Position numbers and translations under genes: made by a program
The notes under the pieces: model-generated
Told to the model about the DNA's origin: nothing
Seen by the model: only the letters and a program-made list of their open reading frames with translations
Databases searched by the model: none
In this document: positions 7,637 through 13,912 of the stretch, one piece after another
Numbering within the stretch: the stretch's first letter is position 1
How the letters are laid out: the number at the start of each line of letters is the position of its first letter
NCBI GenBank assembly: GCA_003478355.1
Contig: QUFC01000060.1
Coordinates: 1-17,676 of the forward strand
Direction of reading: 5' to 3'
From: Lachnospiraceae bacterium AM48-27BH
GTDB lineage: Bacteria > Bacillota > Clostridia > Lachnospirales > Lachnospiraceae
Length of the DNA stretch: 17,676 nucleotides

Positions 7637-9025
7637 ATGGAAAGCAACAAAGGCGTGTTGGAAAAGTGGTTCCATCTGAAGGAGAACCACACAGACGCAA
7701 AAACTGAGGTGATCGCCGGAATTACCACGTTTATGACGATGGCATACATTCTGGCTGTGAACCCTAACGTGTTAGGCGCATCAGGAATGGATGGCGGCGC
7801 GGTATTTACAGCGACGGCGCTGGCGGCCATGGTAGGTACCCTGATGATGGCACTGTTTGCCAATTATCCATTTGTCCTGGCACCTGGAATGGGATTGAAC
7901 GCATATTTTGCGTATACGGTTGTCCTGCAGATGGGTTATAGCTGGGAAATGGCTCTGGCAGCAGTATTTGTAGAAGGTGTTGTGTTTATCGTTCTTTCGG
8001 TGACCAATGTAAGAGAGGCAATCTTCAACTCCATCCCGATGAATCTGAAATATGCAGTTTCTGTAGGTATCGGTCTGTTTATCGCCTTCATCGGTTTTCA
8101 GAACGCAAAGATCGTAGTAGACAGTGCAACTTTAGTATCTTTATATTCCTTTAAGGGCGCTGTTGCAGCAGGAACCTTCTCTTCTGAAGGAATTACAGTT
8201 GTTCTTGCCATGATCGGAATTCTGATCACTGGTATTCTGGTAGTAAAAAATATAAGGGGCAACATTCTCTGGGGTATCCTGATCACATGGGCACTTGGTA
8301 TGATCTGCCAGCTGACCGGTCTGTATCAGCCGAATCCAGAGCTGGGATTCTACAGCATGTTCCCGGATTTTTCCGCAGGCTTTGGCATCAAGAGCATGGC
8401 TCCAACCTTTATGAAGCTGGACTTTTCAAAGATCGCTTCCTTAGATTTTCTGGCAGTAGTATTCGCGTTCCTGTTCGTGGATCTGTTTGATACGTTAGGA
8501 ACTCTGATCGGTGTTGCTTCCAAGGCAGATATGCTGGACAAAGATGGCAAGCTTCCTCACATCCGTGGCGCACTGCTTTCCGATGCGATTGCAACTTCTG
8601 TTGGTGCGGTATTTGGTACTTCCACCACCACCACTTTCGTTGAGAGTGCTTCTGGTGTAGCAGAAGGCGGACGTACTGGTCTGACTGCCATTGTAGCAGC
8701 AATCCTGTTTGGTCTGTCTCTGTTCTTATCCCCGATCTTCTTAGCGATTCCATCCTTCGCTACCGCTCCGGCTCTGGTAGTCGTTGGATTCATGATGATG
8801 ACCACCGTGACCAAGATCGACTTCAGTGATTACACAGAAGCAATTCCGGCTTACATCTGCATCATTGCTATGCCATTCATGTACAGTATCTCTGAAGGTA
8901 TCGCCATGGGCGTGATCTCTTATGTGATCATGAACGTGCTGACTGGCAACGCAAAGAAGAAAGGAATCAGTATTCTGATGTATGTGCTGGCAGTAGCCTT
9001 TATTTTAAAATACATTCTGTTATAA
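7637..9025 (+). CDS. NCS2 family (AzgA-type) hypoxanthine/guanine permease
   Basis: This is a membrane transporter for purine bases, 462 residues with about 12 or more hydrophobic segments. Typical AzgA-branch motifs are TTFMTMAYILAVNP near the N-terminus, APGMGLNAYFAY, FVDLFDTLGTLIGVA and the glycine/threonine-rich GTSTTTTFVESASGVAEGGR. These separate it from the uracil/xanthine branch. I start it at ATG 7637 because AAGGAGG lies at 7624-7630; the upstream in-frame GTG at 7595 has no such site. It follows the DUF3343 gene by 47 bases on the same strand. A purine importer behind selD fits selenium-dependent purine hydroxylases, but purine permeases are common and could sit here by chance. The substrate (hypoxanthine, guanine or adenine) cannot be told from sequence alone. 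Confidence 0.9.
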   Translation: MESNKGVLEKWFHLKENHTDAKTEVIAGITTFMTMAYILAVNPNVLGASGMDGGAVFTATALAAMVGTLMMALFANYPFVLAPGMGLNAYFAYTVVLQMGYSWEMALAAVFVEGVVFIVLSVTNVREAIFNSIPMNLKYAVSVGIGLFIAFIGFQNAKIVVDSATLVSLYSFKGAVAAGTFSSEGITVVLAMIGILITGILVVKNIRGNILWGILITWALGMICQLTGLYQPNPELGFYSMFPDFSAGFGIKSMAPTFMKLDFSKIASLDFLAVVFAFLFVDLFDTLGTLIGVASKADMLDKDGKLPHIRGALLSDAIATSVGAVFGTSTTTTFVESASGVAEGGRTGLTAIVAAILFGLSLFLSPIFLAIPSFATAPALVVVGFMMMTTVTKIDFSDYTEAIPAYICIIAMPFMYSISEGIAMGVISYVIMNVLTGNAKKKGISILMYVLAVAFILKYILL

Positions 9026-9047
9026 CATAGAAATTGACAATGTTCCA

Positions 9048-9091
9048 ATGCCCGGTTTGTCTGTGTCCTACGATGCAGGCGAACCGGGCAT
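9048..9091 (+). repeat. 16-bp hairpin after the purine permease
   Basis: Positions 9048-9063 pair fully with 9076-9091 (14 Watson-Crick and 2 G-T pairs, ATGCCCGGTT core) around a 12-base loop. No T run follows on either strand, so it is not a standard intrinsic terminator. It could protect the mRNA 3' end or be a Rho-dependent or regulatory structure. Confidence 0.7.
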
Positions 9092-9231
9092 CTGCATTGC
9101 ATGGAGAAAATATTTGCAGAAGCCTTTTTGTACATAATTCTGCAAATTAAATAAACAAATCAAAAAGAGATATACAATTCATAAAATTATAAAGCATAGT
9201 AAAAAAAGATAAAAATAATTATAAAAAAGTA

Positions 9232-9260
9232 TTGACAAAATAGTAAACACAGGATATAAT
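9232..9260 (+). promoter_or_regulatory. consensus sigma-A promoter
   Basis: TTGACA (9232-9237) and TATAAT (9255-9260) are separated by exactly 17 bases, a full consensus in an A-rich context. Transcription should start near 9267 and read to the hairpin at 9619-9662. It is stronger by sequence than any protein-gene promoter in the window, yet no clear gene follows. Confidence 0.8.
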
Positions 9261-9266
9261 AAAGAC

Positions 9267-9435
9267 AACAAAAGGAAATACAAAAAAGAAACAAAAAAGA
9301 TGTCAGACAAACATCGAATCTAAGTAAAGGAGGTACAGTCCACCAAAAACTTAATTTTACCAGAACTGTAAAAGAACCCTGAAGAAATGAAATTTCGAAT
9401 TCTAAAGTAGTTACAGGGAATCGTGATTCAGTCAT
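9267..9435 (+). other. untranslated stretch after the strong promoter
   Basis: This region holds no recognisable gene. It contains a small hairpin GATGT/ACATC (9299-9315), an excellent Shine-Dalgarno-like AAAGGAGG near 9327 with no ATG, GTG or TTG at usable distance, CCCTG/CAGGG arms flanking a 30-odd-base A/T loop (about 9378-9418), and the palindrome GAATCGTGATTC (9419-9430). I could not match it to 6S RNA, RNase P, SRP RNA, a T-box or a riboswitch class I know. It may be a small RNA or the leader of the following ORF. Confidence 0.35.
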
Positions 9436-9618
9436 ATGACGAGAAAGTGTGGTTGGATCAATGAAATTCTTAAAAGAGTAACCTTAGAAAGATATGAAAA
9501 CAGAAGAAAGGAAATAATACATAGAAAGGGAAGAGATTTACAGAAACTGGCAGGAAAAAAACTTCATATAGATAAAAATCTCAAAGAGAGGTATAGTCCC
9601 ATGGATGAGATAGTTTAA
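9436..9618 (+). CDS. doubtful small ORF, lysine/arginine-rich, unknown
   Basis: This is an ORF of 60 codons lying between a consensus promoter and a terminator. The product would be very basic and charged (runs such as RYENRRKEIIHRKGRD), with no membrane segment or known motif. In favour: it fills the transcript and ends just before the terminator. Against: there is no Shine-Dalgarno sequence before ATG 9436, the composition is that of A-rich DNA, and I recognise no family. It could be a degraded gene, a weakly translated peptide, or chance within a non-coding RNA. Confidence 0.3.
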   Translation: MTRKCGWINEILKRVTLERYENRRKEIIHRKGRDLQKLAGKKLHIDKNLKERYSPMDEIV

Positions 9619-9662
9619 AAGCGAGTATCGAAAACCAAGAAAAGATGGATCGATACTCGCTT
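9619..9662. terminator. bidirectional intrinsic terminator
   Basis: The arms 9619-9630 and 9651-9662 (core GCGAGTATCG/CGATACTCGC) form a 12-bp stem with a 20-base loop. TTATTTATGTTGT follows on the plus strand; TTTT follows on the minus strand. It can end both the 9267 transcript and the leftward radical SAM transcript, whose gene stops at 9705. Confidence 0.75.
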
Positions 9663-9704
9663 ATTTATGTTGTCATGCATCAGCAGTTGTTGTTTTCAGT
9701 CTTT

Positions 9705-10628
9705 CTAGTCCAGTCCTTCCAGATCAAATGGCGGCGTATATTCTTCTTTCGCGCTGCTTTTTTCTTGCATAAATCCCTGTTCCAGACCAAGTGCGATGGC
9801 TTCATTTAATACTTTTTCATACTCAAAGGTGGTGATTCGGCGGCTGATCTCCGGAAATTCACTGCCGCCTGGGTTTGCTTTTGCTGCGCGGAAAAATGGT
9901 GTGTACTGGCTTAACAGGCTGATATAGTACTGACCTTTTGGAAGATTGTCATGGATCCAGTGCAAAAGCCGGATGGAATCTTCTCTGGCACCGGGAAGTA
10001 CCATATGGCGGATGATCACACCGGACTGCATGATTCCATCAGAATCCAGAACCGGAGCCCCGGTCTGGCGGACCATCTGGGAGATGGCTTCTGATGCGTG
10101 GTCAAAATAGTTTTTAGCCTGAGAGTAACGGTTGGAAAGGGCTGTATCATAATATTTTAGATCCGGAAGCCAGATATCCACATAGTCTGCCAGCTCCCGG
10201 ACGATCTCTACCCGCTCATAGCCGCCACAATTATAGACAATCGGGATCGCAAGCTTGTGTTTTACCAGATCCAGGGCAGTTATAACCGAGGGCAGGTACT
10301 GGGTAGCAGTAACCAGATTAATGTTGTGGGCACCCTGATCCTGAAGGCTTAGGAAAACGTCCCCCAACTGTGGAATGGTCAGCTCTTTTCCTAATCCCTG
10401 CTGACTGATGGGATAATTCTGACAGAAGCAGCATTTTAAGGTACAGCCGGAGAAAAAGATCGTTCCACTGCCGCGGGTGCCGCTGATACAGGGCTCTTCC
10501 CAGTAGTGCAGAGCGGCTCTGGCGGCTTTTATGGTATCTCCACAGCCACAAAAACCAGAAGAAACCCGGCGGTCGATACCGCAGGACCGTGGACAGAGGT
10601 GGCAGGAGCTATAATCAGAAAGATTCAT
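9705..10628 (-). CDS. PflX-like radical SAM protein (pyruvate formate-lyase activating enzyme homologue)
   Basis: This is a radical SAM iron-sulfur protein of the COG1313/PflX type, 307 residues. The cluster-binding motif is C-x3-C-x2-C at Cys62, Cys66 and Cys69 (GCTLKCCFCQN). An N-terminal cysteine group (Cys9, Cys12, Cys16, then Cys27 and Cys29) suggests a further metal or Fe-S site, as is usual in this family. Later motifs are VYNCGGYE, DIWLPDLKYYD and MVLPG. I choose ATG 10628 over 10643 because the first codons themselves read as the ribosome binding site AAAGGA, six bases before the second ATG. The target is unknown; homologues resemble activases that place glycyl radicals but are not proven to do so. 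It is a single-gene unit, divergent from azlC and converging on the 9619 terminator. Confidence 0.85.
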   Translation of the reverse strand: MNLSDYSSCHLCPRSCGIDRRVSSGFCGCGDTIKAARAALHYWEEPCISGTRGSGTIFFSGCTLKCCFCQNYPISQQGLGKELTIPQLGDVFLSLQDQGAHNINLVTATQYLPSVITALDLVKHKLAIPIVYNCGGYERVEIVRELADYVDIWLPDLKYYDTALSNRYSQAKNYFDHASEAISQMVRQTGAPVLDSDGIMQSGVIIRHMVLPGAREDSIRLLHWIHDNLPKGQYYISLLSQYTPFFRAAKANPGGSEFPEISRRITTFEYEKVLNEAIALGLEQGFMQEKSSAKEEYTPPFDLEGLD

Positions 10629-10648
10629 GATAATTCCTTTCATAGACG

Positions 10649-10667
10649 CAATGCGTGTCCCGCATTG
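10649..10667. promoter_or_regulatory. palindrome upstream of the radical SAM gene
   Basis: CAATGCG (10649-10655) and CGCATTG (10661-10667) form a perfect 7-bp inverted repeat with a 5-base spacer, just upstream of the ribosome binding site of the leftward gene. It can be a small mRNA hairpin or an operator. No regulator is identified. Confidence 0.4.
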
Positions 10668-10707
10668 ACAAACAATAGGGAAAACGCTAAAATTAGTAAT
10701 TGTTTTT

Positions 10708-10765
10708 TGTAACCAGGCTACTTACGGTCAGCGCAGCAAGTGTGCAGACCTACAGAACAGTTACA
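10708..10765 (+). promoter_or_regulatory. nested inverted repeats in the azlC upstream region
   Basis: TGTAAC (10708-10713) and GTTACA (10760-10765) enclose an inner hairpin, GGTC-A-GCGCA (10726-10735) with TGTGC-A-GACC (10741-10750), which has an A-A mismatch and one G-T pair. A -10-like TATTAT lies just after, at 10776-10781, with no clear -35. The structure is therefore either an operator region or, if transcription starts earlier, a leader RNA. Confidence 0.35.
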
Positions 10766-10831
10766 TTTAGTTTTCTATTATGTTACTAAGAAATGAAAAA
10801 ATTTGCAAGAGAAAGTGAAGGAATCAAGTTC

Positions 10832-11539
10832 ATGAACAAAGGCACAAAACAGGCATTCCAATATGTGGTTCCAAAGACAATTCCTGTTCTGGTTGGATAT
10901 TTATTTCTGGGTGCAGCCTATGGAATTCTTATGCAGGTCAATGGATTTGGTATCGGCTGGACTTTGATTTCCAGTATTTTTATCTATGCAGGAAGCCTTC
11001 AGTATCTGGAGGTGACTCTTCTTGCGGGGCTGGTCAGTCCAGTTTACGCATTTTTGATGGGGCTGATGATCAATGCGAGACATTTGTTTTATGGAATTTC
11101 CCTATTAAATAAATATCGGGATGTGAAAAAAGGCAAGCCTTATCTGATCTTTGCCTTGACGGATGAGACATTTTCTGTCATCTGTGATGAAAATGTTCCT
11201 GAGACCTTAGAGCAGGATAAAGTATTTTTCTGGATTACATTTCTGGATCAGTGCTACTGGGTGATGGGAAGTGCAGTGGGAGCCCTGGTAGGAGGTTTTC
11301 TGACCTTTAATACACAGGGGCTTGATTTTGCATTGACTGCGCTGTTTGTGGTGATTTTTACGGATCAGTGGAAGCACCAGAGAAACCACAGACCGGCGTT
11401 AATTGGACTGCTTGGATCTGCAGCCTGTGTGGTGGTCTTTGGAACATCAGCTTTTCTTATTCCGGCGATGCTTGTGATCATTCTGGCTTTGACCTGTGGA
11501 TATAAGAGGGAGAAGAGAGTGGAAAGGGGGATAAGATAA
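10832..11539 (+). CDS. azlC: AzlC family branched-chain amino acid exporter, large subunit
   Basis: This is the large membrane subunit of the AzlCD (LIV-E) exporter, which moves branched-chain amino acids or their analogues out of the cell. It has 235 residues and five to seven hydrophobic segments. Family features are the N-terminal VPVLVGYLFLGAAYG-like stretch (here IPVLVGYLFLGAAYGILM), MGLMINARHLFYGISLL near residue 80, and ALTDETFS. I start it at ATG 10832, where AAGGA lies nine bases upstream; the in-frame ATG at 10793 has no convincing site and would add 13 basic residues. It is followed directly by azlD with stop and start overlapping. Both members being present and intact makes the call firm; the exact cargo is not shown. 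Confidence 0.9.
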   Translation: MNKGTKQAFQYVVPKTIPVLVGYLFLGAAYGILMQVNGFGIGWTLISSIFIYAGSLQYLEVTLLAGLVSPVYAFLMGLMINARHLFYGISLLNKYRDVKKGKPYLIFALTDETFSVICDENVPETLEQDKVFFWITFLDQCYWVMGSAVGALVGGFLTFNTQGLDFALTALFVVIFTDQWKHQRNHRPALIGLLGSAACVVVFGTSAFLIPAMLVIILALTCGYKREKRVERGIR

Positions 11540-11871
11540 TGGGTGATGCAGAATTTCAGAAAGCTATGATCGTGATCCTTTTAACGATTGCAACCATGAT
11601 TACGCGTTTTTTACCGTTTCTCATTTTTCCGGCAGGAAAGAAGGTTCCGGATTTTGTAGAATATCTGGGTAAGACACTTCCCTATGCGACCATGGGGCTT
11701 TTGGTCGTGTATTGCTTAAAGGGAATCTCCTTAACAGCATTTCCATTTGGACTGCCGGAGCTTTTTACGGTGGCGCTGATCGTGGAGCTTCATTGGTGGA
11801 AGGAAAATTCCCTGTTAAGCATTGGTGTCGGAACGGTATTTTATATGTTCCTGATTCAGGTGGTTTTCTGA
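11539..11871 (+). CDS. azlD: AzlD family branched-chain amino acid exporter, small subunit
   Basis: This is the small membrane subunit of the AzlCD exporter: 110 residues with about four hydrophobic segments. The motif ATMITRFLPFLIFP near residue 20 and the conserved YLGKTLPYATMGLLVVYCLK are typical of AzlD. Its ATG shares a base with the azlC stop (TAATG), so the two are translationally coupled and made together. The 3' end overlaps by 16 bases the end of the small minus-strand gene at 11856-12034. Transcription probably ends at the shared hairpin at 12022-12071, beyond that gene. Confidence 0.9.
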   Translation: MGDAEFQKAMIVILLTIATMITRFLPFLIFPAGKKVPDFVEYLGKTLPYATMGLLVVYCLKGISLTAFPFGLPELFTVALIVELHWWKENSLLSIGVGTVFYMFLIQVVF

Positions 11872-12034
11872 TCCGGGATTTTGGGAAGAAATGGATAAAG
11901 TTCCTTGTAGGACTCTAACTGGTCCTCATTTTCCGGCAAAGCGGGGATCAGCCCGGTACATTCCATAGAAGAGCAGATGCGAAGATCGTCGTCATCCTGT
12001 TCTTCTTTTTTGTATCCTCAAAAAAATCAGCCAT
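11856..12034 (-). CDS. unrecognised small gene downstream of pyrG, frame broken by one base
   Basis: A minus-strand ATG at 12034-12032 has an almost perfect extended Shine-Dalgarno, AAGGAGGTGATT, before it. Read straight, the frame stops at 11948 after 28 codons (MADFFEDTKKKNRM...). One frame over, sequence of protein-like character continues to a TGA at 11858-11856: an acidic stretch EEQDDDD, then LRICSSMECTGLIPALPENE and an ending with ELYPFLPKIPD. Joining them gives 59 residues. The shift can occur at A-AAA-AAG (12011-12005), which in this frame is a classic -1 slippery heptamer, or be a lost base (A7 to A6, or GAGGAATAC to GAGGATAC). The CSSMEC pair of cysteines may bind metal. I do not recognise the family. 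It overlaps the azlD end by 16 bases, convergently. Confidence 0.6.
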
Positions 12035-12071
12035 ACAATCACCTCCTTAGAAGGTAGTATGGCTGATTTTT
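12022..12071. terminator. bidirectional terminator containing the start of the small gene
   Basis: A perfect 15-bp inverted repeat (12022-12036 with 12057-12071, AAAAATCAGCCATAC) has a 20-base loop. It has T runs on both strands and lies between convergent azlD and pyrG. On the minus strand the loop holds the Shine-Dalgarno of the 12034 gene, the second arm holds its ATG, and the T run codes for its first Phe codons. Confidence 0.8.
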
Positions 12072-12080
12072 GCATGATTA

Positions 12081-13688
12081 TTATTTCTCAGAAGCTTTTA
12101 AAGCAGCTTCTACAAATCCTTTAAACAGTGGGTGTGGTTTGTTTGGACGGGACTTTAACTCTGGATGTGCCTGAGTGGCAACAAACCACGGATGAGATGG
12201 GATCTCGATCATTTCCACGATCCGTCCGTCTGGAGAGATACCGGACAATAACATACCATTTTCAGAAAGCACGGTACGATAATCGTTGTTGACTTCATAA
12301 CGATGACGATGGCGTTCATGGATCAGTTCTTCACCGTACAGGGCATAGGCCTTGGAGGACTTATCCAGAACACATGGATAGGAACCAAGTCTTAAGGTTC
12401 CACCGATGTTCTCAACGCCATTCTGGTCAGGCATCAGATGAATCACCGGATGTGTGGTGGATGGATCAAGTTCTTCACTGTGTGCATCGGTAAAGCCGAC
12501 CACATCTCTTGCAAATTCTACGATAGAAAGCTGCATGCCAAGGCAGAGACCAAGGAATGGAATCTGATGGGTTCTTGCATACTCGATGGCATAGATCTTA
12601 CCGTCGATACCGCGGCTTCCGAAACCGCCTGGAACCAGGATACCGCTGACATCACCTAACAGCTCTGCTGCGTTTTCACGGGTGACTGTCTCAGAATCGA
12701 TCCATTTGATGTTGACTTTAGCCCGATTTGCAACACCACCATGCTTTAATGCTTCTACGACAGAAATGTAAGCATCGTGAAGCTGGATGTACTTGCCAAC
12801 TAAAGCAATGGTGACTTCTTTCTCTGGGTGTTTCCATGCATCGATCATGGCTCTCCACTCATCCAGATCTGGTTCCGGACATGGAAGATTCAGACTCTGG
12901 CAGGCAACCTCCGCCAGATGCTCTTTCTCCATCGCTAAAGGTGCTTCATAGAGAACTTCGACATCTAAATTCTGGAGTACGTGGCTCTTTGGCACATTAC
13001 AGAACAGGGCAATCTTGTTGCGGATGCTGTCATCTAATGGATGCTCCGTGCGGCAGACGATGATATCAGGCTGAATGCCCATTCCCTGCAGATCCTTGAC
13101 GCTGGCCTGGGTAGGCTTGGTCTTTAATTCACCGGATGCTTTCAGATAAGGGACCAGAGTTACGTGGATCAGGATTGCATTGTCCGGACCAACTTCGTGC
13201 ATGAACTGGCGGATGGCCTCCAGGAATGGCTGGCTCTCGATATCACCAACCGTACCGCCGACTTCGATGATGGCGATCTCAGTATCAGTGGTGGTGTAGT
13301 TGCGGTGAAAACGACTCTTGATTTCATTGGTAATGTGGGGAATTACCTGTACAGTGCCGCCACCGTAATCGCCACGGCGCTCCTTAGACAAAACGGTCCA
13401 ATAAACCTTACCTGTGGTTACGTTGGAATTTTTAGTCAGACTTTCATCAATGAAACGCTCGTAGTGGCCAAGATCCAGATCAGTTTCCGCACCGTCATCG
13501 GTAACGAACACTTCACCATGCTGGACCGGATTCATGGTTCCCGGGTCAATGTTGATGTAAGGATCAAATTTCTGCATGGTAACTTTGTAGCCACGGGCCT
13601 TTAACAGGCGGCCAAGAGAAGCTGCTGTGATGCCTTTTCCAAGGCCGGACACAACGCCGCCGGTGACGAAGACATATTTTACTGGCAT
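12081..13688 (-). CDS. pyrG: CTP synthase
   Basis: This enzyme aminates UTP to CTP with glutamine and ATP, the last step of pyrimidine nucleotide synthesis. It has 535 residues, full length. The N-terminal synthetase domain begins [17 protein letters not shown], followed by [14 protein letters not shown] and [23 protein letters not shown]. The C-terminal class I glutamine amidotransferase domain has the nucleophile Cys382 in LGLCLGMQ and His508/Glu510 in QAHPE. The start has GAAGGAGGT eight or so bases upstream. The leader (13689-13800) shows an AAAATT/AATTTT repeat but no G-run plus terminator of the Bacillus reiterative-transcription type. It is convergent with azlCD and divergent from ftsH. 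Confidence 0.97.
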   Translation of the reverse strand: MPVKYVFVTGGVVSGLGKGITAASLGRLLKARGYKVTMQKFDPYINIDPGTMNPVQHGEVFVTDDGAETDLDLGHYERFIDESLTKNSNVTTGKVYWTVLSKERRGDYGGGTVQVIPHITNEIKSRFHRNYTTTDTEIAIIEVGGTVGDIESQPFLEAIRQFMHEVGPDNAILIHVTLVPYLKASGELKTKPTQASVKDLQGMGIQPDIIVCRTEHPLDDSIRNKIALFCNVPKSHVLQNLDVEVLYEAPLAMEKEHLAEVACQSLNLPCPEPDLDEWRAMIDAWKHPEKEVTIALVGKYIQLHDAYISVVEALKHGGVANRAKVNIKWIDSETVTRENAAELLGDVSGILVPGGFGSRGIDGKIYAIEYARTHQIPFLGLCLGMQLSIVEFARDVVGFTDAHSEELDPSTTHPVIHLMPDQNGVENIGGTLRLGSYPCVLDKSSKAYALYGEELIHERHRHRYEVNNDYRTVLSENGMLLSGISPDGRIVEMIEIPSHPWFVATQAHPELKSRPNKPHPLFKGFVEAALKASEK

Positions 13689-13762
13689 AATTATAAACCT
13701 CCTTCGTAGTATAAAATTTGGGAATTTTGGGGTGCATTATATTTAATAAAAATAACTCACAT

Positions 13763-13768
13763 ATTATA
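13763..13768 (-). promoter_or_regulatory. candidate -10 box for pyrG
   Basis: On the minus strand this reads TATAAT, preceded by TG. A second TATAAT lies closer to the gene (about 13736-13741). Neither has a good -35 box at the standard spacing, so which one acts is open. Confidence 0.35.
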
Positions 13769-13833
13769 CATCTATGATAAGTAGAAATCCAGAAAATTTT
13801 GAAAAAAGTTTATAGTTTTTTCATGTTCTTTCC

Positions 13834-13862
13834 TTGATTTATAATTGCACTGCCACTATAAT
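13834..13862 (+). promoter_or_regulatory. sigma-A promoter of ftsH
   Basis: TTGATT (13834-13839) and TATAAT (13857-13862) are separated by 17 bases. Transcription should start near 13869, which makes the in-frame ATG at 13871 nearly leaderless and supports the downstream start at 13913. Confidence 0.7.
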
Positions 13863-13912
13863 AAGTAGATATGGCGAAGTATGGCCAGATGCAAGAGATA
13901 GGAGAAGCGACT

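Noticed and set aside
9320..9345. T-box, RNase P or riboswitch motif around the GGAGGTACAGTCC stretch
   Set aside because: The required signature sequences and pairings of these RNA classes are not present.
9187..9435. Minus-strand ORF of 82 codons, very rich in Phe, Leu and Ile
   Set aside because: It is the complement of A-rich non-coding DNA, has no ribosome binding site and runs across a perfect plus-strand promoter.
10506..10712. Plus-strand ORF of 68 codons over the 5' end of the radical SAM gene
   Set aside because: It lies antisense to the conserved cysteine-rich N-terminus of the radical SAM protein and has no ribosome binding site.
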